Below, piece after piece: positions 8,986 through 17,643 of a DNA stretch of 64,000 nt (position 1 is its first letter; each line of letters opens with the position of its first letter). Below the pieces are notes generated by a model. That model ran no database searches. It was not told where the DNA came from and was given only the letters and a program-made list of their open reading frames with translations. The position numbers and the translations under genes were made by a program. Source of the DNA: an uncultured Collinsella sp. (GTDB lineage: Bacteria; Actinomycetota; Coriobacteriia; Coriobacteriales; Coriobacteriaceae); assembly GCA_934621885.1 (NCBI GenBank), contig CAKTUH010000003.1, forward strand, positions 12,227 through 76,226, in the 5' to 3' direction.

Positions 8986-9252
8986 GGCGCGGGACTCCCT
9001 CCGTCGGCGGTGCGGAATAAACAGTACGACCATACTACCGTTAACGCCGCAACGGGGACAACCAAGCGGCGGGTCATTGCTCTGTTTGGACACATTTCCG
9101 CAGCTCATATGCGCCCGCAACTGCCGGTTGTCAAAAATCTCACTAGAATAGGTGGCATGTTTTTGGCGGTGGCGGATAGATTTTTAACTGTGCAAGGCGC
9201 CTTAAGAACAAAACGGTCCGGCGGCACGGCTGGCAAAAGCATAGGAGGAACC

Positions 9253-9975
9253 ATGAATGTAGAAACTGCGCAGCGGCTCGCCGACCTTCGCCGCAGCAAG
9301 GGCTTTAGCCAAGAAGGGCTGGCGCGAAAGCTGGGGCTGTCGCGCCAGGCGGTCAGTAAATGGGAACGTGCGGAGAGCTCGCCCGATACCGAGAATCTGA
9401 TTTCACTCGCAAAGCTCTATGGCGTGAGCTTGGACGAGCTACTCAATCCGAGTGACGAGATTGAGGATGATATCGAGTTTGAGAACGAGGACCGTGCCCG
9501 CCAGCGCGAGGCCGAGGCGGCAGAGCGCGCCCGTACCCATGAGGCGGCGGCACGCGCAACCGAGGCGGCAACACAGGCGAGTGACGCCGCCGCCAAGGCG
9601 GCGCAAGCGGCAAGCTGGAGTGCGCAGGCCGCCAATGCCGCTACGGCGCAGGCGACGAGTGGCGGCGCGGTTGGCTCGACTCCGGTGAAGGGTCCGTTCC
9701 AGTCGTTCCCGTATTGGGCCGTTTGTTGGCTGCTGTTCTTTTTGCTGATGTTCCTCTTTGGTGCCGGCCCCTTTGCCGTGCTGATCTTCTTTACGATTCC
9801 CATCTATCACTGGGTGGCACGTGCGCTCGATGGGGATTGGGCGCGCGGGGATATTCAGGTTGGTCCAGCCCCGATGGTGACTAAGGCTCAGGGAGAGGAT
9901 ACTTCCGCTGCGGCTGATGCCGACACGGCTGCTGCGACTAACGTGGAGCCGAGTGCCAAAGAAGGTGATGAATGA
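9253..9975 (+). CDS. XRE-family regulator with C-terminal membrane segment
   Basis: A 240-residue protein. Residues 1-60 are a clear XRE helix-turn-helix (RRSKGFSQEGLARKLGLSRQ, then KWERAESSPD). Residues 75-140 are a charged, then Ala-rich helical stretch. Residues about 155-195 form a hydrophobic hairpin, predicted as one or two membrane helices. The DNA-binding domain would therefore be tethered to the membrane. GGAGG at 9244-9248 fixes the ATG at 9253. Its TGA overlaps the ATG of the DUF4097 gene, so the two are translationally coupled and probably act together in envelope sensing. Confidence 0.85.
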   Translation: MNVETAQRLADLRRSKGFSQEGLARKLGLSRQAVSKWERAESSPDTENLISLAKLYGVSLDELLNPSDEIEDDIEFENEDRARQREAEAAERARTHEAAARATEAATQASDAAAKAAQAASWSAQAANAATAQATSGGAVGSTPVKGPFQSFPYWAVCWLLFFLLMFLFGAGPFAVLIFFTIPIYHWVARALDGDWARGDIQVGPAPMVTKAQGEDTSAAADADTAAATNVEPSAKEGDE

Positions 9976-10871
9976 TGAAGCTTTCGCATGAATCCAAGGT
10001 GCGCCTGGGTGTTGGTATCGGAGCGTTTGTACTCATCATTGGGCTTGTCTTTGGTATTTCGAGGACTTTGATTCATTTTGATGGTCCGTGGGAGCTTAGC
10101 GATATTGTTTCCGGCTTGTCTGGTCTGGATGATGAAGTTGACGAGGATGGTCTCTTGGATGACGGCAACTATTCCGTCCGGCCTCAGAAGCTTTCGAGTG
10201 TGACCTTTGATGCCGACGCGTTCACATCGCTTGATCTAGATGTGACGTCGGGCGCGGTCGAGGTCAAGCACGTCTCCGGCGGGCAGGTGCGCGTCATCGA
10301 AAACGGTCGCGTGGCAAAAGGAACTTCTGCATACGTTGCGGCAACTCAGAATCTGGCCGAGATTAAGGGCTCCACGCTCAAGATTAGCCAGTTCGATTGC
10401 GACGACGAGCGCGCGATTGACCGCACGGTCACCGTTGAGCTGCCGCGAGAGGTTGCCGATAACCTGGTGGGCATTACGGCGAACGTGGGGTCGGGAGATC
10501 TGTCAGTCACGGGCATTGCATGCCACGACTTTGATTTGACGCTGGACTCGGGCGACGTTGAGTTTACGGGCACCGTGACCGACACCATGTATGCCGAGGT
10601 CGGTTCGGGAGACGCGACGTTTGAGTTTTACCAAGCCCCCGCGAATTCGATGGATGTTACCGTGGGCTCGGGTGATGTTGAGATAACGGTCCCGAACTCT
10701 ACGGGCTTTAAGGCGAGCCTCACCGTGGGCAGCGGCGATTTTGAGAGCGATTTCCTTCCGCTTGGCTACGATGGCGAGACCGTTTGGAACCATGAGTTCG
10801 ACAACGGCGATAAGTCCGCCACGTATCGTTTTGAGGTCGGCTCGGGCGACATGTCGTTTGATCCTGAGTGA
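9972..10871 (+). CDS. DUF4097 beta-strand-repeat envelope protein
   Basis: A 299-residue protein with an N-terminal membrane anchor (residues about 10-30, VGIGAFVLIIGLVF) and an extracellular region of short beta repeats. The repeat hallmark GSGD or DSGD occurs six or more times from about residue 170 onward, as expected of DUF4097/adhesin-like beta-solenoids. In other bacteria DUF4097 proteins are encoded beside small regulators and respond to envelope stress. Here it overlaps the membrane-linked XRE regulator by four bases (ATGA), suggesting it is the regulator's sensor or target. Confidence 0.85.
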   Translation: MMKLSHESKVRLGVGIGAFVLIIGLVFGISRTLIHFDGPWELSDIVSGLSGLDDEVDEDGLLDDGNYSVRPQKLSSVTFDADAFTSLDLDVTSGAVEVKHVSGGQVRVIENGRVAKGTSAYVAATQNLAEIKGSTLKISQFDCDDERAIDRTVTVELPREVADNLVGITANVGSGDLSVTGIACHDFDLTLDSGDVEFTGTVTDTMYAEVGSGDATFEFYQAPANSMDVTVGSGDVEITVPNSTGFKASLTVGSGDFESDFLPLGYDGETVWNHEFDNGDKSATYRFEVGSGDMSFDPE

Positions 10872-10917
10872 CGGGCGGTTGTTGAAGACTGATAAACATA
10901 GCTGCGCTGTTTGATGG

Positions 10918-10950
10918 AGGCGCCGGGGCCGTGGTCGGCTTCGGCGCCTT
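10918..10950 (+). terminator. Probable terminator after the DUF4097 gene
   Basis: Arms AGGCGCCG (10918-10925) and CGGCGCCT (10942-10949) followed by TTTGCCTTT. It lies between the DUF4097 gene and elp3; the T tract is weak. Confidence 0.5.
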
Positions 10951-10968
10951 TGCCTTTACAATGGGAGC

Positions 10969-12876
10969 ATGGAACAGATTATCTTGAACATACTCGAGGC
11001 CCTGCGTTGCGGTGAGACCGTGGACGACAAGGCGCTCGTCAAACTGATACACGCCGAGGCGCGCTGCGAGGGTGCCGACAAACGCGATCTTGCCAAGCGT
11101 CGCCTGCTGCCGTTTTACCAGCGGGTTAAACGTGAGGAGCCGGCTCGTTGGGCTGGGTGGAATGTCGATGCCGGGCTGGAACGTCAACTGCTGCAGGTGC
11201 TGCGTATGAAGCCGCGCCGTACGGCCTCGGGCGTGGCAACCATTACTGTCATTACTAAGCCGTGGCCTTGCTCGGGTGATTGCCTGTTTTGCCCCAACGA
11301 CTTGCGCATGCCCAAAAGCTATCTGCATGCCGAGCCGGCGTGCGCTCGTGCGGAGCAGAACTGCTTCGATCCGTATCTGCAGGTGAGCGCTCGTCTGACG
11401 GCGCTTTCGCAGATGGGGCATGCGACCGACAAGATTGAGCTCATCGTGCTCGGCGGCACGTGGAGTGACTATCCGGAGGGCTACCAGACATGGTTTATGT
11501 CGGAGCTCTTCCGTGCGCTCAATGACGATGCCGTGGCTGGTGTGGCGACAAACCCCATGTTGGCGCGTCCTGGCATCAGCCGTGCCGAGGCGGGGCGCCT
11601 GCTCGATGACGCGCCCGCCGATGCGTTGCCGCCGGTGGTAGCGGAGCGTCGCGAGCGCTATCGGGCGGCAGGCATTGCGACCGACGAGTGCGAGCTTGCG
11701 GTGGGCGTTGCCGGCGAACAGGAGCGCGTGGATGCTGCCGTGGGCGGCTACAACCGTGCGGTGCGTCGTCTGTACGGTCCCGGTACGCCGTGGGGCGAGG
11801 TTGCCGAGTGGCAGACAGCCACGATGGAAGAACTCGAACGTCAGCAGCGCATTAACGAGACGGCGAAGCATCGCGTGGTGGGGCTCGTTATCGAGACCCG
11901 CCCCGATGCCATGACGCCGCAGGCGCTTACGCTCATTCGCCGCCTGGGCTGCACCAAGATCCAGATGGGTATTCAGAGCCTCGACCAGCATCTGCTCGAC
12001 ATTAACGAGCGTCGCATTACGGTGGCTCAGATTGAGCGTGCGTTTTCGCTTGCAAGACTGTTTGGCTTTAAGATCCACGCGCATTTTATGCTCAACTTGC
12101 TGGGCGCCACACCCGAGGGGGACAAGCGCGACTACGAGCGCTTTATGACCGAGGGCGCCTTTATGCCCGACGAGGTCAAGGTCTACCCGTGCGCGCTCAT
12201 TGAGGGTTCGCGTCTGGTAGGCTGCTACGAGCGTGGCGAGTGGCGCCCCTATACCGAGGAGGAGCTGCTCGACGTGCTGGCCGACGACATTGTGGTGACG
12301 CCGGCGTTTTGCCGTATCAGCCGTATGATTCGCGACTTTAGTTCCGACGACATTATGGTGGGCAACAAGAAGCCCAACCTGCGTCAGCTCGTCGAGAACC
12401 GCTTGGCTGCTCGGGGTGACGGTGCGACGGTGCGCGAGATTCGCTATCGCGAGATCAGCACGGCGGGCGCCGACCTGGATGAGCTGGCCCTTGACGAGGA
12501 GGTGGCGTACGAGACGCCGGTGACGAGCGAGCGCTTTTTGCAGTGGGTGACGCCCGAGGGCAAGATCGCCGGCTTTTTGCGCCTGTCGCTGCCCGATCGC
12601 GCGTTTGTTGCCGCGCATGCGGACGAGCTGCCGACGTTGCCGGACGAGGCGATGATTCGTGAGGTGCACGTGTATGGTATGGCGGCGCGCGTGGGCGATC
12701 AGGGTCAGGCGGCTCAGCATCACGGTCTGGGGCGCTTGCTCGTTGAGCGTGCGCGCCAGATTGCTCGGGATGCGGGATATACACACATCAATGTGATCAG
12801 CGCGATTGGCACGCGTGAGTACTATCGCCACCTTGGTTTTTACGACCATGGCCTCTATCTGCAAAAGGAGCTCTAG
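10969..12876 (+). CDS. Elp3-family tRNA uridine(34) acetyltransferase/radical SAM enzyme
   Basis: A 635-residue bacterial Elp3 homologue. The radical SAM cluster motif is C101-x3-C105-x2-C108 (CSGDCLFC), followed by the long Elp3 core (RPDAMTPQAL, KIQMGIQSLD, HFMLNLLGATPEGD). The C-terminal 110 residues are a GNAT acetyltransferase (HGLGRLLVERA, then IGTREYYRHLGF). Elp3 begins the cm5U modification at wobble uridine using acetyl-CoA and SAM. Both domains look intact. GGGAG lies immediately before the ATG. Its stop is directly followed by the ATG of the next gene, indicating an operon. Confidence 0.92.
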   Translation: MEQIILNILEALRCGETVDDKALVKLIHAEARCEGADKRDLAKRRLLPFYQRVKREEPARWAGWNVDAGLERQLLQVLRMKPRRTASGVATITVITKPWPCSGDCLFCPNDLRMPKSYLHAEPACARAEQNCFDPYLQVSARLTALSQMGHATDKIELIVLGGTWSDYPEGYQTWFMSELFRALNDDAVAGVATNPMLARPGISRAEAGRLLDDAPADALPPVVAERRERYRAAGIATDECELAVGVAGEQERVDAAVGGYNRAVRRLYGPGTPWGEVAEWQTATMEELERQQRINETAKHRVVGLVIETRPDAMTPQALTLIRRLGCTKIQMGIQSLDQHLLDINERRITVAQIERAFSLARLFGFKIHAHFMLNLLGATPEGDKRDYERFMTEGAFMPDEVKVYPCALIEGSRLVGCYERGEWRPYTEEELLDVLADDIVVTPAFCRISRMIRDFSSDDIMVGNKKPNLRQLVENRLAARGDGATVREIRYREISTAGADLDELALDEEVAYETPVTSERFLQWVTPEGKIAGFLRLSLPDRAFVAAHADELPTLPDEAMIREVHVYGMAARVGDQGQAAQHHGLGRLLVERARQIARDAGYTHINVISAIGTREYYRHLGFYDHGLYLQKEL

Positions 12877-13752
12877 ATGAACAAGCCGAGTGTTTCTGCT
12901 GGCGTCGTTGCCGGCGTTGCCCTGGGAGCCGCGGCGCTCGGTGCGGCTGCCGTCGCTGTTCGCGCTGCCTGTTTGCAGGTCGCACGGACCCGCAACGGGT
13001 TGGCGCGCGTGAAGCGTGTGCACGATGAGAGCGGTGCCGAGCTCCGTGTGCTCGTGCAGGGAGGCGTCTACCAAAGCGCGAGCTATGTTGGCGATCGCTG
13101 GGCTGAGCCGGTCTTTGCGTACTATCGCGCATTTGACGATGTGTTCGAGGCCGAGGATGCAATGCGCGATACTTACGGGCATGGTATCGACCGCATGCTC
13201 ATACTGGGCGGTGGCGGGTTTGCCTATCCCAAGTTTGCGCTGATGTCGCATGAGGGCTTGCGCATGGACGTCATTGAGTACGATGCCGAGATTACGCGTC
13301 TGGCGCGTCGTTGGTTCTACTTGGACGAGCTGGAACGTACGGTTGGCGATCGCCTGCGGGTGATTACCGCCGAGGCGCGCTCGTACCTGGGTGTGACGAG
13401 CGTGGGACATCGTCGCTACGACGCAATCGTGAGCGACTGCTTTGGCGGTGCCGAGCCCGTGCGCGAGCTGGCAACCGTAGAGGCACTGCGTCTGGTGCAG
13501 GGCGGCTTGAACCCGGGCGGCATCTACGCGGCCAACATTGTGAGCGTGAACGAGGGGAGCGATGTAACGTTCCTGCGCGATTGCGCCGCAACGGTGCTCG
13601 AGGTATTCGACCACGCTTGGGTAATTCCCTGCGGTGACACGGAGTTCGGCGGCGAGGAAAACTACCTGCTCATCGCCAGCGACGGTGACTACGCCTTCAC
13701 CGAAGCCGTGCCCTTCGATGCCGACTTCCTCGGCACTGCTCTCCACGACTAG
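12877..13752 (+). CDS. Spermidine-synthase-like methyltransferase-fold protein, membrane-anchored
   Basis: A 291-residue protein. An N-terminal hydrophobic segment (about residues 8-30, Ala/Val/Gly-rich) is followed by a Rossmann domain of the polyamine synthase type: ILGGGGFAYPKF, then DVIEYDAEITRLARRWF and DAIVSDCFGG. These match the SAM/dcSAM-binding positions of spermidine synthase-like proteins. Whether it transfers an aminopropyl group, a methyl group or neither is unclear. It starts at the base after the elp3 stop, so the two are co-translated; a shared role in RNA modification is only a guess. Confidence 0.75.
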   Translation: MNKPSVSAGVVAGVALGAAALGAAAVAVRAACLQVARTRNGLARVKRVHDESGAELRVLVQGGVYQSASYVGDRWAEPVFAYYRAFDDVFEAEDAMRDTYGHGIDRMLILGGGGFAYPKFALMSHEGLRMDVIEYDAEITRLARRWFYLDELERTVGDRLRVITAEARSYLGVTSVGHRRYDAIVSDCFGGAEPVRELATVEALRLVQGGLNPGGIYAANIVSVNEGSDVTFLRDCAATVLEVFDHAWVIPCGDTEFGGEENYLLIASDGDYAFTEAVPFDADFLGTALHD

Positions 13753-13777
13753 CCTATTGGGAGTAGTCAGTCCCGTC

Positions 13778-16222
13778 TTAGGTGTAGTCGCGCCAGCCGA
13801 GGACGCGCTGCTTCATGCCTTCGATGTCGAGGACGCCTTCAGCGAAGCCTTTGCGCACGAGTTCCTCGGGAACGTACTCGTCGTAACGATCAAAGTAGGG
13901 CACCTCGCCGGGGTAGACGAGCTCGATAGGGTCGAAGTCCTTCTCGGCCTCGGCGGCGAGTACCTCAAAGAACGCCTCCTCGTCGGCCTTCATCTTAAAC
14001 TGCATAAAGTACGGACGCGACGGATCGAGCCCTCGAAGACCCAGCTCTGCGGCGCATTTAATCTTGAGCATGCGCTCGAGCGCCAAAAAGGCGTAGCTTC
14101 CCAACCAGGGGAAGAGCACCCAGGTGTCGCCGCCCAGGTTAATGAGCGGTTTAGTTCCCGCGCCCGAAATCTCGGCGGTATGACGAGCCTGCGTAAGGCG
14201 TGCTCGTGCGTTGCCCATAAGGTACGGATATGCCGCATGTTCGTTGAGCGCCTGGCGCATGCGTTCGAGCACATGCGTATTGATGTCTCCGGGACAGTCG
14301 CCAAAGTAGGCCGGCACACGGCCCTTGACCTGCGTGGCAAAGACGGTGTGACGCTTCCAGTCCACTTCTTCGACAATCCAGCAATGGCCTGCGATGGCGA
14401 TGCGTTCGCCGGGCGGTGGCGGATTGACGATCGTGCCCAGCTCGGCCGATTCGCTGCGAACGGTAAACTCCTCGTTCTCCTGGAACACGGCGTAGAACTT
14501 AAAGTTGTTGATGACGCGCTCGCCCGCGAGGCCCACGATGAGCCCGCCGCCCTCGGTGACCTGGATGTGGTCGATCTTAATGAGGTGGCGCAGCAGCACG
14601 CGGTAGTCATCGGCGGAGACGCGGTGGAAATAGCTGAGCGTGAGCACGCGCTGGGCAAGTTCGGCCGGCGTGAGCTCGCCGGTGCTGGCGAGCGTCGACA
14701 TGGTCTGGTGATAGAGCAAACTGTAGGGGAGTCGATCGAGCTCGGGCGGCTCAACCCACTTTTCCTCGCGATAGAGTTGTACGAGTGCGATGCCCTGCAG
14801 AAGCTTCCAGGGAATGGTTTCGGGCATCATCGTGCGCGGCTCGGGCTCTTCCTCGCGCATGACAAACCACATCTCGGGCGGAAGATCACGGCGTCCCGTG
14901 CGCCCCATGCGCTGCAAAAAGGAGCTGACGGTAAACGGCGCGTCAATCTGGAACGCGCGCTCCAGGCGGCCGATATCAATGCCGAGCTCCAACGTGGAGG
15001 TGGTGACGGTTGTCTGTGCCTGCTCCTCGTCGCGCATGAGCTCCTCGGCGGTCTCGCGTAGCGATGCCGAGAGGTTGCCATGATGGATCAGGAAGCGGTC
15101 TGGCTCGTGCCGGTTTTCGCAGTAGCTGCGCAGCATGGAGCACACGGCCTCTGCCTCCTCGCGCGAGTTGGCAAAGACCAGGCACTTGCGGCCGCGGGTA
15201 TGTTCAAAGATATAGCCCATGCCGGGATCGGCGTTGTCGGGCGCGGTATCGGTGGGGTTGAGCAGCGACTGCTCGGTCGCTCGCGGGATGTCGACTTCTC
15301 CCTCGGGAGCCGAGGAAGTGCGACGGTCCTTAGGGGCGGCCTTGCCTCGCGTTCGCTCGCGACGTTGGCGGCGTTCCTCCTGTGTGAGTTGTCCGCTGTG
15401 GCGCATATCTTGGGTGCCGGCGGGCAGTGCCGCGGGTGCCGCTGCTTCAATGCGCTCGCATGCGAGCACCTCAGCTTCCTGCGGACCTGCGCTCATAAAT
15501 CCTCGTTGCTGCGCCTGGGGGCCCGAGTTGTAGAAGTGCTCCATGGAGATGCGCCACACGCGGCGCGGTTCTTCAAAACGGGGGATAACGCAGTCGCGTC
15601 CTGTTCCCTGTGAGAGAAAAGTGCCCGTGCGCTCGGGGTCCCCGATGGTAGCCGAAAGGCCGATGCGGCGGGGCTGCACGCCTGCCATGCGCGAAAGGCG
15701 CTCGATAAGACAGAGCGTCTGGCCGCCACGGTCGCCGCGCATGAGCGAGTGGACCTCGTCGATAACGACATAGCGCAGGTCGCAAAACATGAGCGGGATG
15801 GCCATGTGCTTATGGATCAGAAGCGCCTCGAGTGATTCGGGCGTAATCTGTAGGATACCGCTCGGCTTTTTGATGAGCTTTGCCTTGTGCGACTGCGAGA
15901 CATCTCCGTGCCAGTGCCAGACGGGGATATCGGCCTCTTCGCACAGATCGTTGAGGCGAACGAACTGGTCGTTGATGAGTGCTTTGAGGGGGCCAATGTA
16001 GAGGGCGCCCACGCTCGCGGGCGGGTTCTCCCAAAACTCGGTCAGGATGGGAAAGAAGGCCGCCTCAGTTTTGCCAGATGCCGTGGATGCCGTCAGGAGC
16101 ACATTGTCTTGCGTGTTGAAGATGGCATCTGCTGCCGCAACCTGAATGGAGCGCAGACTCTCCCAATCGTGGGAGTAAATGAAATCCTGGATAAACGGGG
16201 CATATCGGTCGAAAGCGTTCAT
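13778..16222 (-). CDS. Lhr/BrxHI-like DEAD/DEAH helicase of the TerB-BrxD module
   Basis: An 814-residue superfamily II helicase. Walker A is TASTASGKT (residues 44-52), motif II is DEVH at 155-158, GLSATIGDP follows, and the second RecA domain has TLELGIDIG and QRMGRTGRRD. A low-complexity Arg/Ala/Pro insert of about 80 residues separates the two RecA domains. The C-terminal third matches Lhr-type helicases, including BrxHI of type 2 BREX systems. GAGGAGG five bases upstream fixes the ATG at 16222. It is third in a minus-strand module behind the TerB-like and BrxD-like genes, and a hairpin at 16304-16340 separates it from the ATPase gene. Confidence 0.82.
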   Translation of the reverse strand: MNAFDRYAPFIQDFIYSHDWESLRSIQVAAADAIFNTQDNVLLTASTASGKTEAAFFPILTEFWENPPASVGALYIGPLKALINDQFVRLNDLCEEADIPVWHWHGDVSQSHKAKLIKKPSGILQITPESLEALLIHKHMAIPLMFCDLRYVVIDEVHSLMRGDRGGQTLCLIERLSRMAGVQPRRIGLSATIGDPERTGTFLSQGTGRDCVIPRFEEPRRVWRISMEHFYNSGPQAQQRGFMSAGPQEAEVLACERIEAAAPAALPAGTQDMRHSGQLTQEERRQRRERTRGKAAPKDRRTSSAPEGEVDIPRATEQSLLNPTDTAPDNADPGMGYIFEHTRGRKCLVFANSREEAEAVCSMLRSYCENRHEPDRFLIHHGNLSASLRETAEELMRDEEQAQTTVTTSTLELGIDIGRLERAFQIDAPFTVSSFLQRMGRTGRRDLPPEMWFVMREEEPEPRTMMPETIPWKLLQGIALVQLYREEKWVEPPELDRLPYSLLYHQTMSTLASTGELTPAELAQRVLTLSYFHRVSADDYRVLLRHLIKIDHIQVTEGGGLIVGLAGERVINNFKFYAVFQENEEFTVRSESAELGTIVNPPPPGERIAIAGHCWIVEEVDWKRHTVFATQVKGRVPAYFGDCPGDINTHVLERMRQALNEHAAYPYLMGNARARLTQARHTAEISGAGTKPLINLGGDTWVLFPWLGSYAFLALERMLKIKCAAELGLRGLDPSRPYFMQFKMKADEEAFFEVLAAEAEKDFDPIELVYPGEVPYFDRYDEYVPEELVRKGFAEGVLDIEGMKQRVLGWRDYT

Positions 16223-16303
16223 GGAACCTCCTCTCATCAACGGGCTGATCAACGCAACGGGCAACGGCTCGATATCTTGCAATATCGGCGTTTGCCCAGA
16301 TAA

Positions 16304-16340
16304 AACCTGCCAAAATAAACCTGTCCCTTTTTGGCAGGTT
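16304..16340. repeat. Palindrome at the end of the BrxD-like gene
   Basis: Perfect 12-base arms (AACCTGCCAAAA at 16304-16315, TTTTGGCAGGTT at 16329-16340) enclose CCTGTCCC, the complement of the GGGACAGG core seen at 1.4 kb. It overlaps the stop codon of the ATPase gene (minus) and is followed on that strand by TTAT, so it may attenuate transcription into the helicase gene. Confidence 0.75.
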
Positions 16341-17643
16341 AGATGGTGAACTCGGCGAAGTTGCGGTCGCCGCCTGCGGTGCCGGTGTCGTCTGTTGCGG
16401 CTGCCGGCGCCAGCGCGTCGCCACCGACGCTTTGCAGTAACTCGGCCACGTTAGCATCGGGGTTTTGACACAGGATATCGAGCAGCTCGATAAAGTCGCG
16501 AATGACCTCACGGGGCGTCAGGTGCGTGTCGGCTCCCACGCGGCCAAACTCGATCTTGAGGAAGTCCACCAAGTCGTTCTCGGTAAGCGTAGGCGTCCAG
16601 CCAAAGTAGCCGGCATGGATCTGCATGAGCTTTTCGATCAGTACCAGCAGCTCCTCATAGGTGAGCGGCTGCAGGCGGATGATGGGCGCGAGCATGTCTT
16701 TGAGGTCCTCGCGCGCAAAACGGCCCTGAGCGAGACGGCTGCGCAGAGCCTCGTAGGAAAAGACGCCGCGGCGTCGGTCTTCGATAGAGGTCGGCGTGCC
16801 GCCCATAATCATGCCCAAGTACTGCGCCTTGCCTTGCAGCGTGTCGTTGTACATGGTCAGGATCTTCTCGTAGTTGTACTGGCGCGTGATAGCGTTGGGA
16901 ATCTTGTACAGGTTTACGAGCTCGTCGATGAGCACCAGCATGCCCTTATAGCCGCTGCAGACCAAAAAGCGCGCGATGAGTTTGATGTAGTCGTACCAGT
17001 CGTCGTCGCTGATGATGGTCGAGGAGCCTAGCTCGGCGCGCGCCTCGCTCTTGGTGCGATACTCGCCGCGAATCCATTTAGTCACGCGGCTCATGGTTTC
17101 TTCGTCTCCCTCCGAGACGGCCATGCGATAACGGCGGAGCATGCGGGTGAAGTCAAAGCCGTGGACCATCTCCTCGAGTGGGGCGAGCTGTGCATTAACG
17201 GCTGACTCGTCGGCATCGGCGCATGAGGCGACCCAGCGATCCAGGATAAGATTGAGCGCGCCGCCCTCGGGGCGCGTTTTGGTCGATATGTTGCGGATAA
17301 GCTCGCGATAGGTGGCCAGACCCTGGCCCTGGCCACCCTGCAGGCGGCGCTCAGGGGATAGGTCGGCATCGGCGACGACAAAGCCCTCGCCCATGGCATG
17401 CGTGCGAATGGTTTGGAGCAAAAAGCTCTTGCCGGCGCCGTAGCGACCGACTAGGAAGCGAAAACTTGCGCCGCCATCGGCGATGAGGCTGAGGTCGGTG
17501 AGCAAGGCGCGGATCTCGACCTCGCGCCCCACGGTAATGTAAGGAAGGCCAATGCGCGGGACGACGCCGCCCTTGAGCGAGTTGAGAATGACGGCAGCGA
17601 CGCGCTTGGGCACGCGGGGTGCTGCGGATGCGGTATCACTCAT
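16339..17643 (-). CDS. BrxD-like P-loop ATPase (DUF2791)
   Basis: A 434-residue ATPase. Walker A is GRYGAGKS (residues 66-73) and Walker B is VLIDE ending at Asp240-Glu241, followed by LVNLYKI. ITVGRE near residue 38 and the overall plan match the BrxD/DUF2791 group of ATP-binding proteins found with Lhr-type helicases in type 2 BREX and related islands. The ATG at 17643 lies eight bases inside the end of the upstream TerB-like gene, so the two are translationally coupled. It likely powers or loads the neighbouring helicase; that is inference from gene order. Confidence 0.82.
   Translation of the reverse strand: MSDTASAAPRVPKRVAAVILNSLKGGVVPRIGLPYITVGREVEIRALLTDLSLIADGGASFRFLVGRYGAGKSFLLQTIRTHAMGEGFVVADADLSPERRLQGGQGQGLATYRELIRNISTKTRPEGGALNLILDRWVASCADADESAVNAQLAPLEEMVHGFDFTRMLRRYRMAVSEGDEETMSRVTKWIRGEYRTKSEARAELGSSTIISDDDWYDYIKLIARFLVCSGYKGMLVLIDELVNLYKIPNAITRQYNYEKILTMYNDTLQGKAQYLGMIMGGTPTSIEDRRRGVFSYEALRSRLAQGRFAREDLKDMLAPIIRLQPLTYEELLVLIEKLMQIHAGYFGWTPTLTENDLVDFLKIEFGRVGADTHLTPREVIRDFIELLDILCQNPDANVAELLQSVGGDALAPAAATDDTGTAGGDRNFAEFTI

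Noticed and set aside
10720..13746. A 1,008-codon frame antisense to elp3
   Set aside because: Same cause as above; it has His/Arg-rich low-complexity sequence and overlaps two well-supported genes.
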